Shown: positions 19,091 through 27,727 of the stretch, one piece after another
Layout of the letters: each line of letters starts with the position of its first letter
Position numbering within the stretch: position 1 is the first letter of the stretch
Assembly (NCBI RefSeq): GCF_019957155.1
Contig: NZ_JAIPME010000002.1
Span: 744,001 to 808,000 of the forward strand
Reading direction: 5' to 3'
Length of the DNA: 64,000 nucleotides
Origin: Anaerococcus murdochii
GTDB lineage: Bacteria; Bacillota; Clostridia; Tissierellales; Peptoniphilaceae
The notes under the pieces: model-generated
The model's input: the letters and a program-made list of their open reading frames with translations, nothing else
Databases searched by the model: none
Told to the model about the DNA's origin: nothing
Translations under genes and position numbers: made by a program

Positions 19091-19660
19091 TTAGATTTTA
19101 CCTACTAGGTCTAGTCCTGGTGTAAGTGTTGCGTCAGCTTCGCTTTCCCATTTAGCTGGGCAAGCTTCACCTGGGTGGCTTGCAACGTATTTTGCAGCCT
19201 TAACTTTGTTTATATTTACATTAGCTTTTCTACCTATACCATCAGCGTTGATTTCTATAGTTTGGATAACATTTTCTGGGTCAATAACAAGGGTCGCCCT
19301 GTGAGCCTTGCCTGATTCGTCAAGTAGGCCAAGTTCTCTTGTAAGTTCTTTATTAGAATCACCAATCATTGTGTACTCGATTTTGCCAATAGCTTCAGAA
19401 TTATCGTGCCAAGCCTTGTGAACAAAATGAGTATCCACAGAAACTGAATAAACCTCAGCGCCAAGAGCCTTTAGTTCTGCGTATGATTCTTGCATATCTT
19501 CAAGTTCTGTTGGGCAAACAAAAGTAAAGTCAGCTGGGTAGAAGATAAGAACTGTATAAGAACCCTTTAAGTCCTCGTTAGTTACTGTTACAAATTCTTC
19601 TTTAGCTGGATTGTAAGCATCAAGTTTAAATTCTGGTAATGTTTTTCCTATTAAAGCCAT
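19091..19660 (-). CDS. ahpC: peroxiredoxin AhpC
   Basis: Typical 2-Cys peroxiredoxin, 189 residues, that reduces hydrogen peroxide and organic peroxides in the cytoplasm. The peroxidatic Cys49 lies in FVCPTELE and the resolving Cys167 in GEACPAKW. AhpF, encoded just downstream, recycles it. A good AAAGGAG site precedes the ATG. This is a main peroxide defence for an anaerobe in the absence of catalase; no catalase gene is in this window. Confidence 0.98.
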   Translation of the reverse strand: MALIGKTLPEFKLDAYNPAKEEFVTVTNEDLKGSYTVLIFYPADFTFVCPTELEDMQESYAELKALGAEVYSVSVDTHFVHKAWHDNSEAIGKIEYTMIGDSNKELTRELGLLDESGKAHRATLVIDPENVIQTIEINADGIGRKANVNINKVKAAKYVASHPGEACPAKWESEADATLTPGLDLVGKI

Positions 19661-19704
19661 TTTATTCTCCTTTAAAAAATTTTTCAGATTTATCTGTAAT
19701 AATA

Positions 19705-19733
19705 ATTATAATCATTCTAAATACAATAGTCAA
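19705..19733 (-). promoter_or_regulatory. ahpCF promoter with PerR-like box
   Basis: Minus-strand TTGACT (19728-19733), a 17-base spacer and TATAAT (19705-19710). TTAGAATGATTATAA (complement of 19706-19720) differs at one position from the PerR box TTATAATnATTATAA and covers the -10, so peroxide-responsive repression by PerR is expected. No perR gene is in the window. Confidence 0.82.
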
Positions 19734-19889
19734 GTTTTGCTTCCAATCCTAAGTAAGCAATTTTTAAAAAATATATATTCTAAAAATTTTAGAAAAAAAG
19801 CTTCAAACAAAACAAAGTTTTAAATATAGTTTCGGAATAAAGTTTTACACTTTTAAGTAAATACATGGTTTGCAAGATATTGATAATTG

Positions 19890-19918
19890 TTTACTTTTTC
19901 TATAAAACATGGTATTCT
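19890..19918 (+). promoter_or_regulatory. promoter of the flavoprotein reductase gene
   Basis: TTTACT (19890-19895), a 17-base spacer and TATTCT (19913-19918), about 35 bases before the start codon. Confidence 0.65.
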
Positions 19919-19952
19919 AAAGGCATAAGAAGCATTACGAAAGGAGTAACGT

Positions 19953-21824
19953 ATGACTAACAAGAAAAGGATTTCATTAGCTTTAGCTTTACTTCTAGGG
20001 CTGTCTAGTTTTACAGCTTGCCAAAAATCAGAAGAAAAGCCTGCTGAAGAAAAAGCACAAGAAGAAAAAGCAGACGAAGCTGATAAGAAGGAAGCAAAGC
20101 CTGAAAATGAAGGCAAAAAAGAGGGCGAAAAAACTGATGGAAAGTTCGAAGCTACTGGTCCAGGCTATGGTGGAGATATAAAAGTAGCTGTGGACTTAAA
20201 GGATGGAAAGATAGAAAATATAGAAATTCTTGACAACCTAGAATCAGCTGGCGTAGGAAAGGTAGCCATGCCAATAGTTGCAGATAGGATTAAAAAGGGT
20301 CAATCTGTAAATGTTGATTCTGTTACAGGAGCTACAGCTTCATCAAAGGGGCTTATGCTCGCAGTTACCAATGCTTTAAAAGAAGCCAAAATAGATGATA
20401 AGTTCAAAGAAGAATATAAGGAGGACAGAGAATATCCAAGTGAACTTGACGCTGATGTAGTAATCCTAGGTGGCGGTGGTGCTGGTCTAGCTGCTGCTGT
20501 TGAAGCTGTAGAAAAGGGCTCATCAGTAATAGTAGTTGAGAAAAATGGATATGTAGGTGGAAATACTATCCTATCTGGTGGTATATATAATGCACCAGAT
20601 CCAGAAAATCAAAAAGCTCAAGGCATAGAAGATTCAAATGAATTATTCTTTAAGCAAACATTCGAAGCAGGGGATGAAGTAGCAAACCCAGAATTAGTAA
20701 AAACCATGACAGACAATGCTTATGATGGTCTTGTATGGTTAAAGAAACTTGGAACTAAGTTTGAAGATAAGATAATTCAAGGAGCTGGCTCCCTCTATCC
20801 AAGAACCCACCAAGCTGTAAAACCTAATGGAACAGGACTGATAGAAGCTTACGAAGAAAACCTAAATGGCAAAGAAAATTATAAACTTTTAACAGAAACA
20901 ACAGCTAAAAAGATTTTGATGGATGGCGATAAGGTAAGCGGAGTAGTTTGTGAAAACCATGATGGATCAGAATTAAAAATAAAGGCAAACAAGGCGGTCA
21001 TAATTTCTACTGGTGGTTTTGCTAAAAATGCAGAAATGGTTGTAGAATACAAAGATGCAGAAAAATGGCCAAACTTAGATGAAAATACTATATCTACAAA
21101 CCTTGATTCTATAAGAGGTGATGGTATTACCATGGGCAAGGAAGTTGGAGCTGACCTAGTAGACATGGGTCTAATGCAATTTTTATACTTAGGAATACCA
21201 AAGAAAGGTCAAATAACTGGACTTGTAGATTTAGGTGCAGAAAAAACCTTATTTGTAAATAAAGAAGGCAAGAGATTTGTCAGAGAAGATGGTAGGAGAG
21301 ATGTAATCTGTAAGGCAATATTTGATCAAACTGATGGAGAAATGTGGTTAATACATTCATCAGATGCACTTGATTTTGATACAGAAAAAACCATAGAAGG
21401 CAAAGATTTCAAAACAGTATTAGAAAATGGTGAATTCGGATGGGTTAAGGGTGATACCCTAGAGGAATTAGCTGAAAAGATGAATGTTCCTTATGAGAAC
21501 TTAAAAGAAACCATAGACCAATACAATAAAGCGGTTGATGATAAAAAAGATGAATTTGGCCGTGAGAACCTAACAATTAAATTTGAAAAAGGCCCATTTG
21601 TAGGTGTACCTAGAGTTCCATCCCTACACCATACAATGGGAGGATTGAGAATTGATAAAGATTGCCACGTACTAAATAAAGATGGCAATGTTATAAAAGG
21701 TCTTTATGCTGCTGGGGAAGTAACTGGAGGCATCCATGGAGCCAACAGAGTTGGTGGAAACGCTATAGTAGATACAGTTGTATTCGGTAGAATAGCAGGA
21801 CAAAATGCTGCTGATGAGAAATAA
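19953..21824 (+). CDS. extracellular flavinylated fumarate-reductase-like lipoprotein
   Basis: A 623-residue surface-anchored reductase. Signal peptide with lipobox SSFTAC (Cys near 23), a Lys/Glu-rich spacer (to about 62), an FMN-binding domain (about 65-145) with the covalent flavinylation motif SVTGAT (123-128; Thr128 the expected FMN site, modified by ApbE), and a FAD domain of the fumarate/urocanate reductase family from VVILGGGGAGLAAAVEA to the closing GGNAIVDTVVFGRIAGQNAA. Such proteins accept electrons from a membrane flavin-transfer chain and reduce fumarate, urocanate or similar acceptors outside the cell. The acceptor cannot be read from the sequence. No apbE or partner electron-transfer gene is in the window. 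AAAGGAG precedes the ATG. Confidence 0.9.
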   Translation: MTNKKRISLALALLLGLSSFTACQKSEEKPAEEKAQEEKADEADKKEAKPENEGKKEGEKTDGKFEATGPGYGGDIKVAVDLKDGKIENIEILDNLESAGVGKVAMPIVADRIKKGQSVNVDSVTGATASSKGLMLAVTNALKEAKIDDKFKEEYKEDREYPSELDADVVILGGGGAGLAAAVEAVEKGSSVIVVEKNGYVGGNTILSGGIYNAPDPENQKAQGIEDSNELFFKQTFEAGDEVANPELVKTMTDNAYDGLVWLKKLGTKFEDKIIQGAGSLYPRTHQAVKPNGTGLIEAYEENLNGKENYKLLTETTAKKILMDGDKVSGVVCENHDGSELKIKANKAVIISTGGFAKNAEMVVEYKDAEKWPNLDENTISTNLDSIRGDGITMGKEVGADLVDMGLMQFLYLGIPKKGQITGLVDLGAEKTLFVNKEGKRFVREDGRRDVICKAIFDQTDGEMWLIHSSDALDFDTEKTIEGKDFKTVLENGEFGWVKGDTLEELAEKMNVPYENLKETIDQYNKAVDDKKDEFGRENLTIKFEKGPFVGVPRVPSLHHTMGGLRIDKDCHVLNKDGNVIKGLYAAGEVTGGIHGANRVGGNAIVDTVVFGRIAGQNAADEK

Positions 21825-21830
21825 AACAAT

Positions 21831-21860
21831 AAAAGGATGTGAAAATTCACATCCTTTTTT
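21831..21860 (+). terminator. terminator after the flavoprotein reductase
   Basis: AAAGGATGTGAA, a two-base loop and TTCACATCCTTT with T6. Confidence 0.92.
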
Positions 21861-21937
21861 ATGCAAAAAATTTATTTATTATAAAATTAAGTCTATAATA
21901 TCAAAGCAAGGTCTTGAAATCACTGTATTATTTTAGT

Positions 21938-22843
21938 CTAAGAGGCCTTATTCAAATTTAAAATCAGAGAACCTGATAAGACTAAAACCATTCCGATTGC
22001 GAGGTTAGTAGTAAAAGCTTCACCAAGGGTTAGGACAGAAAGGATAGAGCCAAAAAGCGGCACAAAAAGTTTGTAAATTCCAAACTCTCCAGCAGAATGG
22101 TATTTAAGCACAAGTGTCCAAATAGTAAAGGCGGTTGCCGAAATGAAGGCGGCGTAAAGTAATAAAATAATAGCCTTGAGGTTAAAGTGAAGATTTCCAT
22201 CTCTTAGGATAAGACCTGTTATTATCATCAAAGTCGCCCCGATAATAAATTGCATGGCCATGAGGAAGTAGGAATTTTCCTTTTGGCCGTATTTTCTTAT
22301 AAGCACTGTGCAAAGGGCGTTAACCGTTGTAGACATTAGGATAAAGCCATCGCCAGTTAGCTTAAAACCAGCATCTCCGCCAGCTTTTCCCATGTTTGTG
22401 ATGATAATACCTGCTGTGCCGAGGATCAGGGCAATAATCATATTTTTATTAATTTTATCCCCAGGCAGCAAGAGGAGGGAGAAAATCACAACAATAAAGG
22501 AGTTTGAAGCCTGAATTATAGACGATTTGACTCCTGCTATGTGGGAGAGGCCTATATAATAGAAAATATATTGGATAAAAGTCTGGATGATGCCTATAAA
22601 AATAATAAATTTCCAATTTATTTCATTTCTCTTTATTTTTTCCTTATTGAAAAGGCCTAAATATATAAAGGTAATAAGTCCCGCCATAAAAAACCTCATG
22701 CCTGCTATGAGAATTTTTGCACCTGTATCTAATGGGTTGATGGCCAATTCGGCATAGGTGGTTTTTATTGTAGGAATGGCTGATCCCCACAAAAGCATGG
22801 CGAAAATTGAAAATATAATCGCGTTTTTCTTATTTTTTAACAA
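21938..22843 (-). CDS. EamA/DMT-family transporter with TTG start
   Basis: Inner-membrane carrier of the drug/metabolite transporter superfamily, 301 residues with ten hydrophobic helices in two EamA repeats; the first begins MLLWGSAIPTIKTTY and the second is marked by ISATAFTIWTLVLKYHSAGEF. The substrate is unknown (amino acids or metabolites are usual). The start is TTG, supported by AGGAGG six bases before it. It is a single gene facing the reductase gene across the terminator. Confidence 0.88.
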   Translation of the reverse strand: MLKNKKNAIIFSIFAMLLWGSAIPTIKTTYAELAINPLDTGAKILIAGMRFFMAGLITFIYLGLFNKEKIKRNEINWKFIIFIGIIQTFIQYIFYYIGLSHIAGVKSSIIQASNSFIVVIFSLLLLPGDKINKNMIIALILGTAGIIITNMGKAGGDAGFKLTGDGFILMSTTVNALCTVLIRKYGQKENSYFLMAMQFIIGATLMIITGLILRDGNLHFNLKAIILLLYAAFISATAFTIWTLVLKYHSAGEFGIYKLFVPLFGSILSVLTLGEAFTTNLAIGMVLVLSGSLILNLNKAS

Positions 22844-23254
22844 ATTAACCTCCTGGTAAAATTTTTTCTGCTAGTAAGACTTTACCAAATAAAAATATTT
22901 TAGCAAAAGAGTAAGGTTTGGCTTTAGAAATCGAAAAAAATTATCTATAAAAATTAGGGCAGTAAAATTATTTGGGATTTTATAATAGAGGACTCTTGTA
23001 GAAATTAGCAAGGGAAAATAAAAAAACAAATATACATGATTTCGTTTTTATGAGTGAATATATACGGTATAATCCTAGTGAATATTTAATATACCAGCTA
23101 ATTTAGGAATAATTATAAATATTAAGACCTAGATATTAGTTTAAAAAATAATTGACGAGATTAAAAATGAAGACTGTTTAAAAACGACTATGAAATCGTT
23201 TTTTAAAAATAAAAACAATAGTTATTTGAATTTTTATAGAAAGAAGAGGAGCCT
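22844..23254. other. AT-rich intergenic stretch with one terminator-like hairpin
   Basis: No gene is visible. AAAACGA (about 23181-23187) pairs with TCGTTTT (about 23196-23202) and is followed by Ts, a weak terminator or attenuator before cyuA. TATAAT at about 23079-23084 could be a promoter -10, but no good -35 pairs with it. Confidence 0.45.
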
Positions 23255-24499
23255 ATGGATTTTTGTGAACTTTTACTAGAAAAAATGGTCCCTGCCTATG
23301 GGTGCACGGAGCCAGTTGCCCTTGCCTTGGCAGCTAGCAGAGCCAAAGATCTTTTGGGAGAAAATCCCAGAAAAATCCACGCCACCCTATCGGGAAATAT
23401 AATAAAAAACGCCAACAGTGTAAAAGTGCCAGGAACAGAGGGGAGAAAGGGAATAGAAATTTCCTTGGCTGTTGGAGCTTTTCTGGGAGATTATAGGAAA
23501 AAATTAGAGGTGATTTCTGGCATAGACAAGTCAAAGCTCGCCTACATGGACGAACTGCTCACAAAGGGTCTAGTTGATGTTTCTTTAGACCACGATAAGG
23601 TAGGGCTTTATATTGATATATCAATGGAAGGGGAGTCTTCTAGGTCGGAAGTTATCATAAGTGATCACCACACAAATATTGTCTATGAGAGCAAAAATAA
23701 CCAAGTAATCCTTGATAAAAGATGCGAAAAAAGAGCGGAAGATCCTAGTAAGGAATTGAATTTCGATAGGATTTATGATTTTGCAAAAAATGGTGACTAT
23801 TCAAGGCTTGTAGACATCCTTGATAAGGAAATCGCCTATAATTATGCCATAGCCAAGGAAGGCATGGAAAATCCTTGGGGAGCTAATATCGGGAAAATTT
23901 TGTTATCAGAAGCAAATGGAAAACCAATAGAAAAATACATAGCCTATGCAGCAGCGGGATCTGATGCCCGTATGGCAGGTTGCGAAAAGCCTGTTGTGAT
24001 AAATTCAGGCTCGGGAAACCAAGGGGGGACAGTGTCAGTTCCTATAATTTTATATTGTGAGGATAATAATTGTAGCAGAGATTCGCTCTACAGGGGATTG
24101 ATTTTTGCTAATCTAATCGCCCTTTATATCAAAGAAGGCATTGGTGAACTTTCTGCCTATTGTGGAGTTGTTTCTGCAGGAGCGGCCGCCATTGCTGGCC
24201 TTGCCTTTGTCAAAAATGAAGATAAGGAAATAATAAAATCCACCATCATAAACGCCCTAGCAACTAATTCTGGCCTTTTATGTGACGGAGCCAAGGAGTC
24301 TTGTGCAGCCAAAATCGCATCAAGTTTGAAAGTCGCAAATATGGCCTATATCCAAGCCAAAACGGGAAATACCTTTAAAAGCGGAGATGGAATAGTAAGT
24401 GATGATATTGACAAAATGATAGAAAGGGTTGGAAACATAGCCCAAAAAGGCATGAGAGAAACTGATAGGGTAATTTTAAATGAAATGATTAATAAATAG
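23255..24499 (+). CDS. cyuA: L-cysteine desulfidase / UPF0597 family protein
   Basis: A 414-residue cytoplasmic enzyme of the serine-dehydratase alpha-chain superfamily (UPF0597, YhaM/CyuA). The family's Cys motif YGCTEPVALALA (Cys17) and the Gly-rich SGSGNQGGTVSVPI are present, as are later Cys residues (DNNCS, GLLCDGAKESCAAK) that fit an iron-sulfur cluster. CyuA breaks L-cysteine into pyruvate, sulfide and ammonia in anaerobes. A good AAGAGGAG precedes the ATG. It stands alone; no cysteine importer is adjacent. Confidence 0.88.
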   Translation: MDFCELLLEKMVPAYGCTEPVALALAASRAKDLLGENPRKIHATLSGNIIKNANSVKVPGTEGRKGIEISLAVGAFLGDYRKKLEVISGIDKSKLAYMDELLTKGLVDVSLDHDKVGLYIDISMEGESSRSEVIISDHHTNIVYESKNNQVILDKRCEKRAEDPSKELNFDRIYDFAKNGDYSRLVDILDKEIAYNYAIAKEGMENPWGANIGKILLSEANGKPIEKYIAYAAAGSDARMAGCEKPVVINSGSGNQGGTVSVPIILYCEDNNCSRDSLYRGLIFANLIALYIKEGIGELSAYCGVVSAGAAAIAGLAFVKNEDKEIIKSTIINALATNSGLLCDGAKESCAAKIASSLKVANMAYIQAKTGNTFKSGDGIVSDDIDKMIERVGNIAQKGMRETDRVILNEMINK

Positions 24500-24566
24500 A
24501 GATTTTTCTATATAGCCGAATTTGGGCAAGGGGAAAGGGAATTTATTGGTAGGTATTCGTATATAT

Positions 24567-24735
24567 CGTAATGTTTTTGCAAATAACGCTCCTATTCGTC
24601 GCGTCACTTGCAAAAAATTACACAAGGTTTCTCATCAATCTATCTTCGCAACTTTGGTGCTCGATATATTGTGAAAATCGTAAAAATTTTGCTCACAATG
24701 CAGACCAAAATTTCCTATGGAAATTTTGTAAAGAA
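24567..24735. repeat. degenerate direct repeat, copy 1
   Basis: A 169-base unit beginning CGTAATGTTTTTGC and including CTCCTATTCGTCG and AAGGTTTCTCATCAAT, repeated directly downstream. Inside it, CAAAATTTCC (24706-24715) and GGAAATTTTG (24719-24728) form a perfect hairpin. No gene is convincing in either strand, and the open frames here are low-complexity. Confidence 0.7.
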
Positions 24736-24874
24736 CGTAATGTTTTTATTTCAGCTGCTCCTATTCGTCGCAGCCTCAATAAAAAATTACATAAGGTTTC
24801 TCATCAATTTTCCTGCGGACTTCGTCCTTGTAAAATTGTGAGAACCGTAAAAAACATTGCTTACAATGTTTTTT
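24736..24874. repeat. degenerate direct repeat, copy 2
   Basis: Second unit, offset 169 bases from the first, sharing CGTAATGTTTTT, GCTCCTATTCGTCGC, AAAAAATTACA and AAGGTTTCTCATCAAT. It ends in the hairpin AAAAACATTG/CAATGTTTTT (24850-24873) with T6, which could end transcripts in either direction. Confidence 0.7.
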
Positions 24875-24883
24875 ACTACCATT

Positions 24884-24973
24884 AAAAAAGACCATTAGTT
24901 TACTAATGGTCTCTAATGGGTGGGATTTCTCCCTGAGTTAAACAGCTAAGTTCGTTAATTTTACGAACTTTCC
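24884..24973 (-). ncRNA. candidate orphan small RNA of about 90 nt
   Basis: On the minus strand a consensus promoter (next entry) leads into about 90 bases with no open frame, ending in a strong terminator: GACCATTAG, loop TAAA, CTAATGGTC and T6 (24911 down to 24884). The body has a second hairpin, GTTCG with CGAAC (around 24950-24968), and an exposed purine-rich stretch CAGGGAGAAAUCCCACCC. I do not recognise the family; it does not look like SRP RNA, tmRNA, 6S RNA or RNase P RNA. Confidence 0.5.
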
Positions 24974-24978
24974 TATTT

Positions 24979-25007
24979 AGTATAGCAAGAATTAGCCAAT
25001 ATGTAAA
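24979..25007 (-). promoter_or_regulatory. promoter of the candidate small RNA
   Basis: Minus-strand TTTACA (25002-25007), a 17-base spacer and TATACT (24979-24984). No protein-coding gene lies downstream on this strand before the terminator. Confidence 0.65.
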
Positions 25008-25094
25008 GCTTTTTAGAAAAATTTATTAGTTTTGTTAAAAACTTATCAATATTTTATATGATTTCGGGTATAAATACTAGAGATTGGAGTTGAG

Positions 25095-26192
25095 ATGAAA
25101 ACTTTAGTAGGAATAGATTCAATAAAAACTTTTGAAAATTCAGTTGAAATCGGAAATATATTTAAGGCCAACCTTTCATCAGATGTTGAGGTCATGCCTT
25201 TTCTAGATGGAGGGGAGGGGACTGTTGAAGCCATGCAGGCCATTATCAAGGGCAAATACAAGTATGTCAACGTCCACAACCCTCTAAATGATGTTATTAC
25301 AGCCAGATACATACTAAAAGACGACCTTGCCGTGATGGAGATGGCTGAGTCTTCTGGTATCAGGCTTCTTTATAAGGAAGAGCTCAGGGTTATGGAGTCA
25401 TCTTCTCTTGGTTTTGGGGAAATGGTCTTAGATGGTCTTAACAACGGGGCTAGGTCCTTTTATATAGGTATTGGTGATACAGCGACTAACGACCTTGGCA
25501 TGGGTATGCTCTATGCTCTTGGGGTCAGATTTTTTGACGAGGAAGAAAATGACTTAAATCCTATTGCAGAAAATATGGAAAAAGTCGCAAGGGTTGATAT
25601 GACTGGCCTTGATGAAAGACTCAGAGGGGTTAATATCAAGATTGCCACATCCACCAACCAGACACTTTTTGGGGAAAATTCCTTCCTTGAAGATAGGGTT
25701 TATAGGAAAGGAGCCAGCGACTACGACACAGCCAGACTTTTCAAGGGTTGCAAGCATTTTAAAAAGGTAATTGAGGACACCTTGGGAACAGGCACTGTAG
25801 ATATGCCTGCCATGGGATCTGGCGGCGGTGTTGCCTGGGCCCTTTATATGTTCTTTAGGGCAAATATTTCAAAATCAATGGACTTCATTCTTGAAACTGT
25901 CGATTTCAAAGACCTTATCAAGGACAAGGACGTATTTATCCTCGGTGAAAATGTGGATCAATTTTCAGGCGCTGCTTCTATAAATGTGGCAAGTCTTGCT
26001 AAAAGATACAAAAAAGATATCAAGATTATTTTCCTTCAAGATAAGGACGGAGAAAAGATTGAAAACAGGGGAGATTTCGACCTGGTTTATACCTACAGAC
26101 TCAAAGACGCCTACGATAGAAAGGACATCCACAAGGAAATAGGAAGGCTTGCTAGGAGTCTTGACAAGTCTATTTTGACGGAAAAAAATTAG
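25095..26192 (+). CDS. glycerate kinase
   Basis: Phosphorylates D-glycerate with ATP, linking glycerate to glycolysis; cytoplasmic. The 365 residues show the GlxK/GarK family landmarks: PFLDGGEGTVEAM near the N-terminus, GIGDTATNDLGMGMLYALG in the middle and GSGGGVAWALYMFF. It is slightly shorter than the usual 370-380 and its N-terminus MKTLVGIDSIKTF is atypical (commonly IAPDSFKGS), so its exact substrate is less certain. A GGAG site precedes the ATG. It runs with the rhomboid gene 14 bases downstream. Confidence 0.85.
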   Translation: MKTLVGIDSIKTFENSVEIGNIFKANLSSDVEVMPFLDGGEGTVEAMQAIIKGKYKYVNVHNPLNDVITARYILKDDLAVMEMAESSGIRLLYKEELRVMESSSLGFGEMVLDGLNNGARSFYIGIGDTATNDLGMGMLYALGVRFFDEEENDLNPIAENMEKVARVDMTGLDERLRGVNIKIATSTNQTLFGENSFLEDRVYRKGASDYDTARLFKGCKHFKKVIEDTLGTGTVDMPAMGSGGGVAWALYMFFRANISKSMDFILETVDFKDLIKDKDVFILGENVDQFSGAASINVASLAKRYKKDIKIIFLQDKDGEKIENRGDFDLVYTYRLKDAYDRKDIHKEIGRLARSLDKSILTEKN

Positions 26193-26206
26193 GGTATAGT
26201 AGACTT

Positions 26207-26890
26207 ATGAATATAAATTTAGAAAGACTTAGCCAATCCAAAGTGACATCAGGTCTTATGATTATAAATATAATCGTTTTTATCCTGATGAGCCTAAGTG
26301 GCGGTAGCGAAAGTATTGAAAACTTAATAAGATTTGGGGCGAATTCCAAAATTCTTGTGGCCCAAGGTGAGTGGTGGAGGCTTTTTACAGCGTCTTTTAT
26401 CCATATAGGATTTTTCCATATCCTTTTCAACATGTATTTTTTCTATAGTTTGGGTCCGATTTTCGAAAGAATGTATGGGTCAGTAAACTTTTTGATAATT
26501 TACTTAGTTTCAGGGATTTTTGGAAACCTTATATCCTTCGCTTTTGGCGATCCTTATACAGTATCAGCTGGTGCATCAACCAGCCTTTATGGCATGTTAG
26601 GCCTTGCCATCGGCATGATGGTGACCTATAGGAATGATGAAATCATCAGGAGCTTCGGGGCAAGCTTTGTCTCTGTTGTGGTGATAAATGTGATTTATTC
26701 CTTGTTAGCACCTGGCGTTGGGGTTTACGGCCATCTTGGTGGTTTTATCGCAGGTTTTATCCTAGTGGGGATTTTCCCTATTTTAGGCAGGGACCTTGCT
26801 ACTACAAGACGCCTTATTTCCCTAATAATCTTATTGGGTGGAGCTTTTGCCCTCTACAAGATTGGCCTTAGGTCTATGATAGGAGTCTAG
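26207..26890 (+). CDS. rhomboid-family intramembrane serine protease
   Basis: Cleaves transmembrane or membrane-proximal segments of other proteins within the bilayer. The 227 residues include about six to seven helices, the HILFNMYFFYSLGPIFE segment with the conserved His and Asn, the catalytic Ser124 in GASTSLYG and His176 in VYGHLGGFIAG. The residue after the Ser is Thr instead of the common Gly (GASG), a variant I associate with some Gram-positive rhomboids. Its stop abuts the start of the lipoprotein gene with no gap, so the two are co-translated. Confidence 0.92.
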   Translation: MNINLERLSQSKVTSGLMIINIIVFILMSLSGGSESIENLIRFGANSKILVAQGEWWRLFTASFIHIGFFHILFNMYFFYSLGPIFERMYGSVNFLIIYLVSGIFGNLISFAFGDPYTVSAGASTSLYGMLGLAIGMMVTYRNDEIIRSFGASFVSVVVINVIYSLLAPGVGVYGHLGGFIAGFILVGIFPILGRDLATTRRLISLIILLGGAFALYKIGLRSMIGV

Positions 26891-27715
26891 ATGAAGATAG
26901 TTTTAGCACTCATCCTTGCCCTTAGCCTTTCCGCATGTGGTTTTGAATCACAGAGCGAATTTAAGGAGGATAAGGGGGAGAATGTAAGCGAAGAGAAAAT
27001 GGAATTTCCAGAAATCAAGTATATAGAAGATACAGATCCTAAAGATAGGGTGGATTTTGAAGAACTTTACGGCAAGGGCCGCATGTCTAGCAAAATTTAC
27101 CTAAATGATGCAATGGGTTTTCTAAAGAAGTTTAACTTTGCTGGAAGGGAAATAGGAATCGAAGTCCTAGAATCATCCTTTAGCCCAACTTCCTATACGA
27201 CAGTCCTTTCTTTTAAGGATAATGACAATCTAGTCGAGAAGGAATACGGGCCTTTGGTAACTAGCGATAATATTTTTAGTCAGGTTGATATTGACCTTGT
27301 CGATGCAGAATCTGGGCCATCTCTAATAGTGAGCCAGGTTGTGGTTGACGGCAACGAGACTAAGAGTGCTTATTATATTTACAACAAGTACATGTCATTG
27401 ATAGACTCTTTTCACTTTGAAAACTCTATCGACGATGTGAATGTAAATGTTTATAGGATGAGTAAACCTGTAGAAATAAGTGAAAATCCAAATCCATCTG
27501 ATCTTGAGATGGCAATTTCCAAAAGAATTGACAAGGAAGAGGAATACCTCAAGGAAATTTTTGGACTATATAAAATTGAAAGTGAAAATATAAAAGCAGA
27601 AATAAATGGCAGAAAGGTCCTTGTAGGCCTCATGCTAAGCCCAAGTAAGGCCAGGATAATGGAATTAAAATTACTTGGTAAAGACCAAAATGATGCGATT
27701 TTAAGCATAAAATAA
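26891..27715 (+). CDS. uncharacterised lipoprotein
   Basis: A 274-residue protein with a short signal peptide and lipobox LSLSAC (Cys16). The mature part is acidic, with an NTF2- or beta-rich look (YTTVLSFKDNDNLVEKEYG, ESGPSLIVSQVVVDGNETKSAYYIYN) and no motif I can name. It begins directly at the end of the rhomboid gene, which suggests a link to it, perhaps as a substrate or regulator at the cell surface; this is inference from position only. PepF follows 12 bases later. Confidence 0.8.
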   Translation: MKIVLALILALSLSACGFESQSEFKEDKGENVSEEKMEFPEIKYIEDTDPKDRVDFEELYGKGRMSSKIYLNDAMGFLKKFNFAGREIGIEVLESSFSPTSYTTVLSFKDNDNLVEKEYGPLVTSDNIFSQVDIDLVDAESGPSLIVSQVVVDGNETKSAYYIYNKYMSLIDSFHFENSIDDVNVNVYRMSKPVEISENPNPSDLEMAISKRIDKEEEYLKEIFGLYKIESENIKAEINGRKVLVGLMLSPSKARIMELKLLGKDQNDAILSIK

Positions 27716-27727
27716 GAGGAGGAAATA

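Noticed and set aside
24571-24885. Plus-strand frames of 77-104 codons over the direct repeats
   Set aside because: The frames shift between repeat copies, lack ribosome sites and contain the hairpins; non-coding repeats explain the region better.
26570-26590. Rhomboid inactivated because GASG reads GAST
   Set aside because: The catalytic Ser and His are kept and, as I recall, GAST occurs in other Gram-positive rhomboids; it is probably active.
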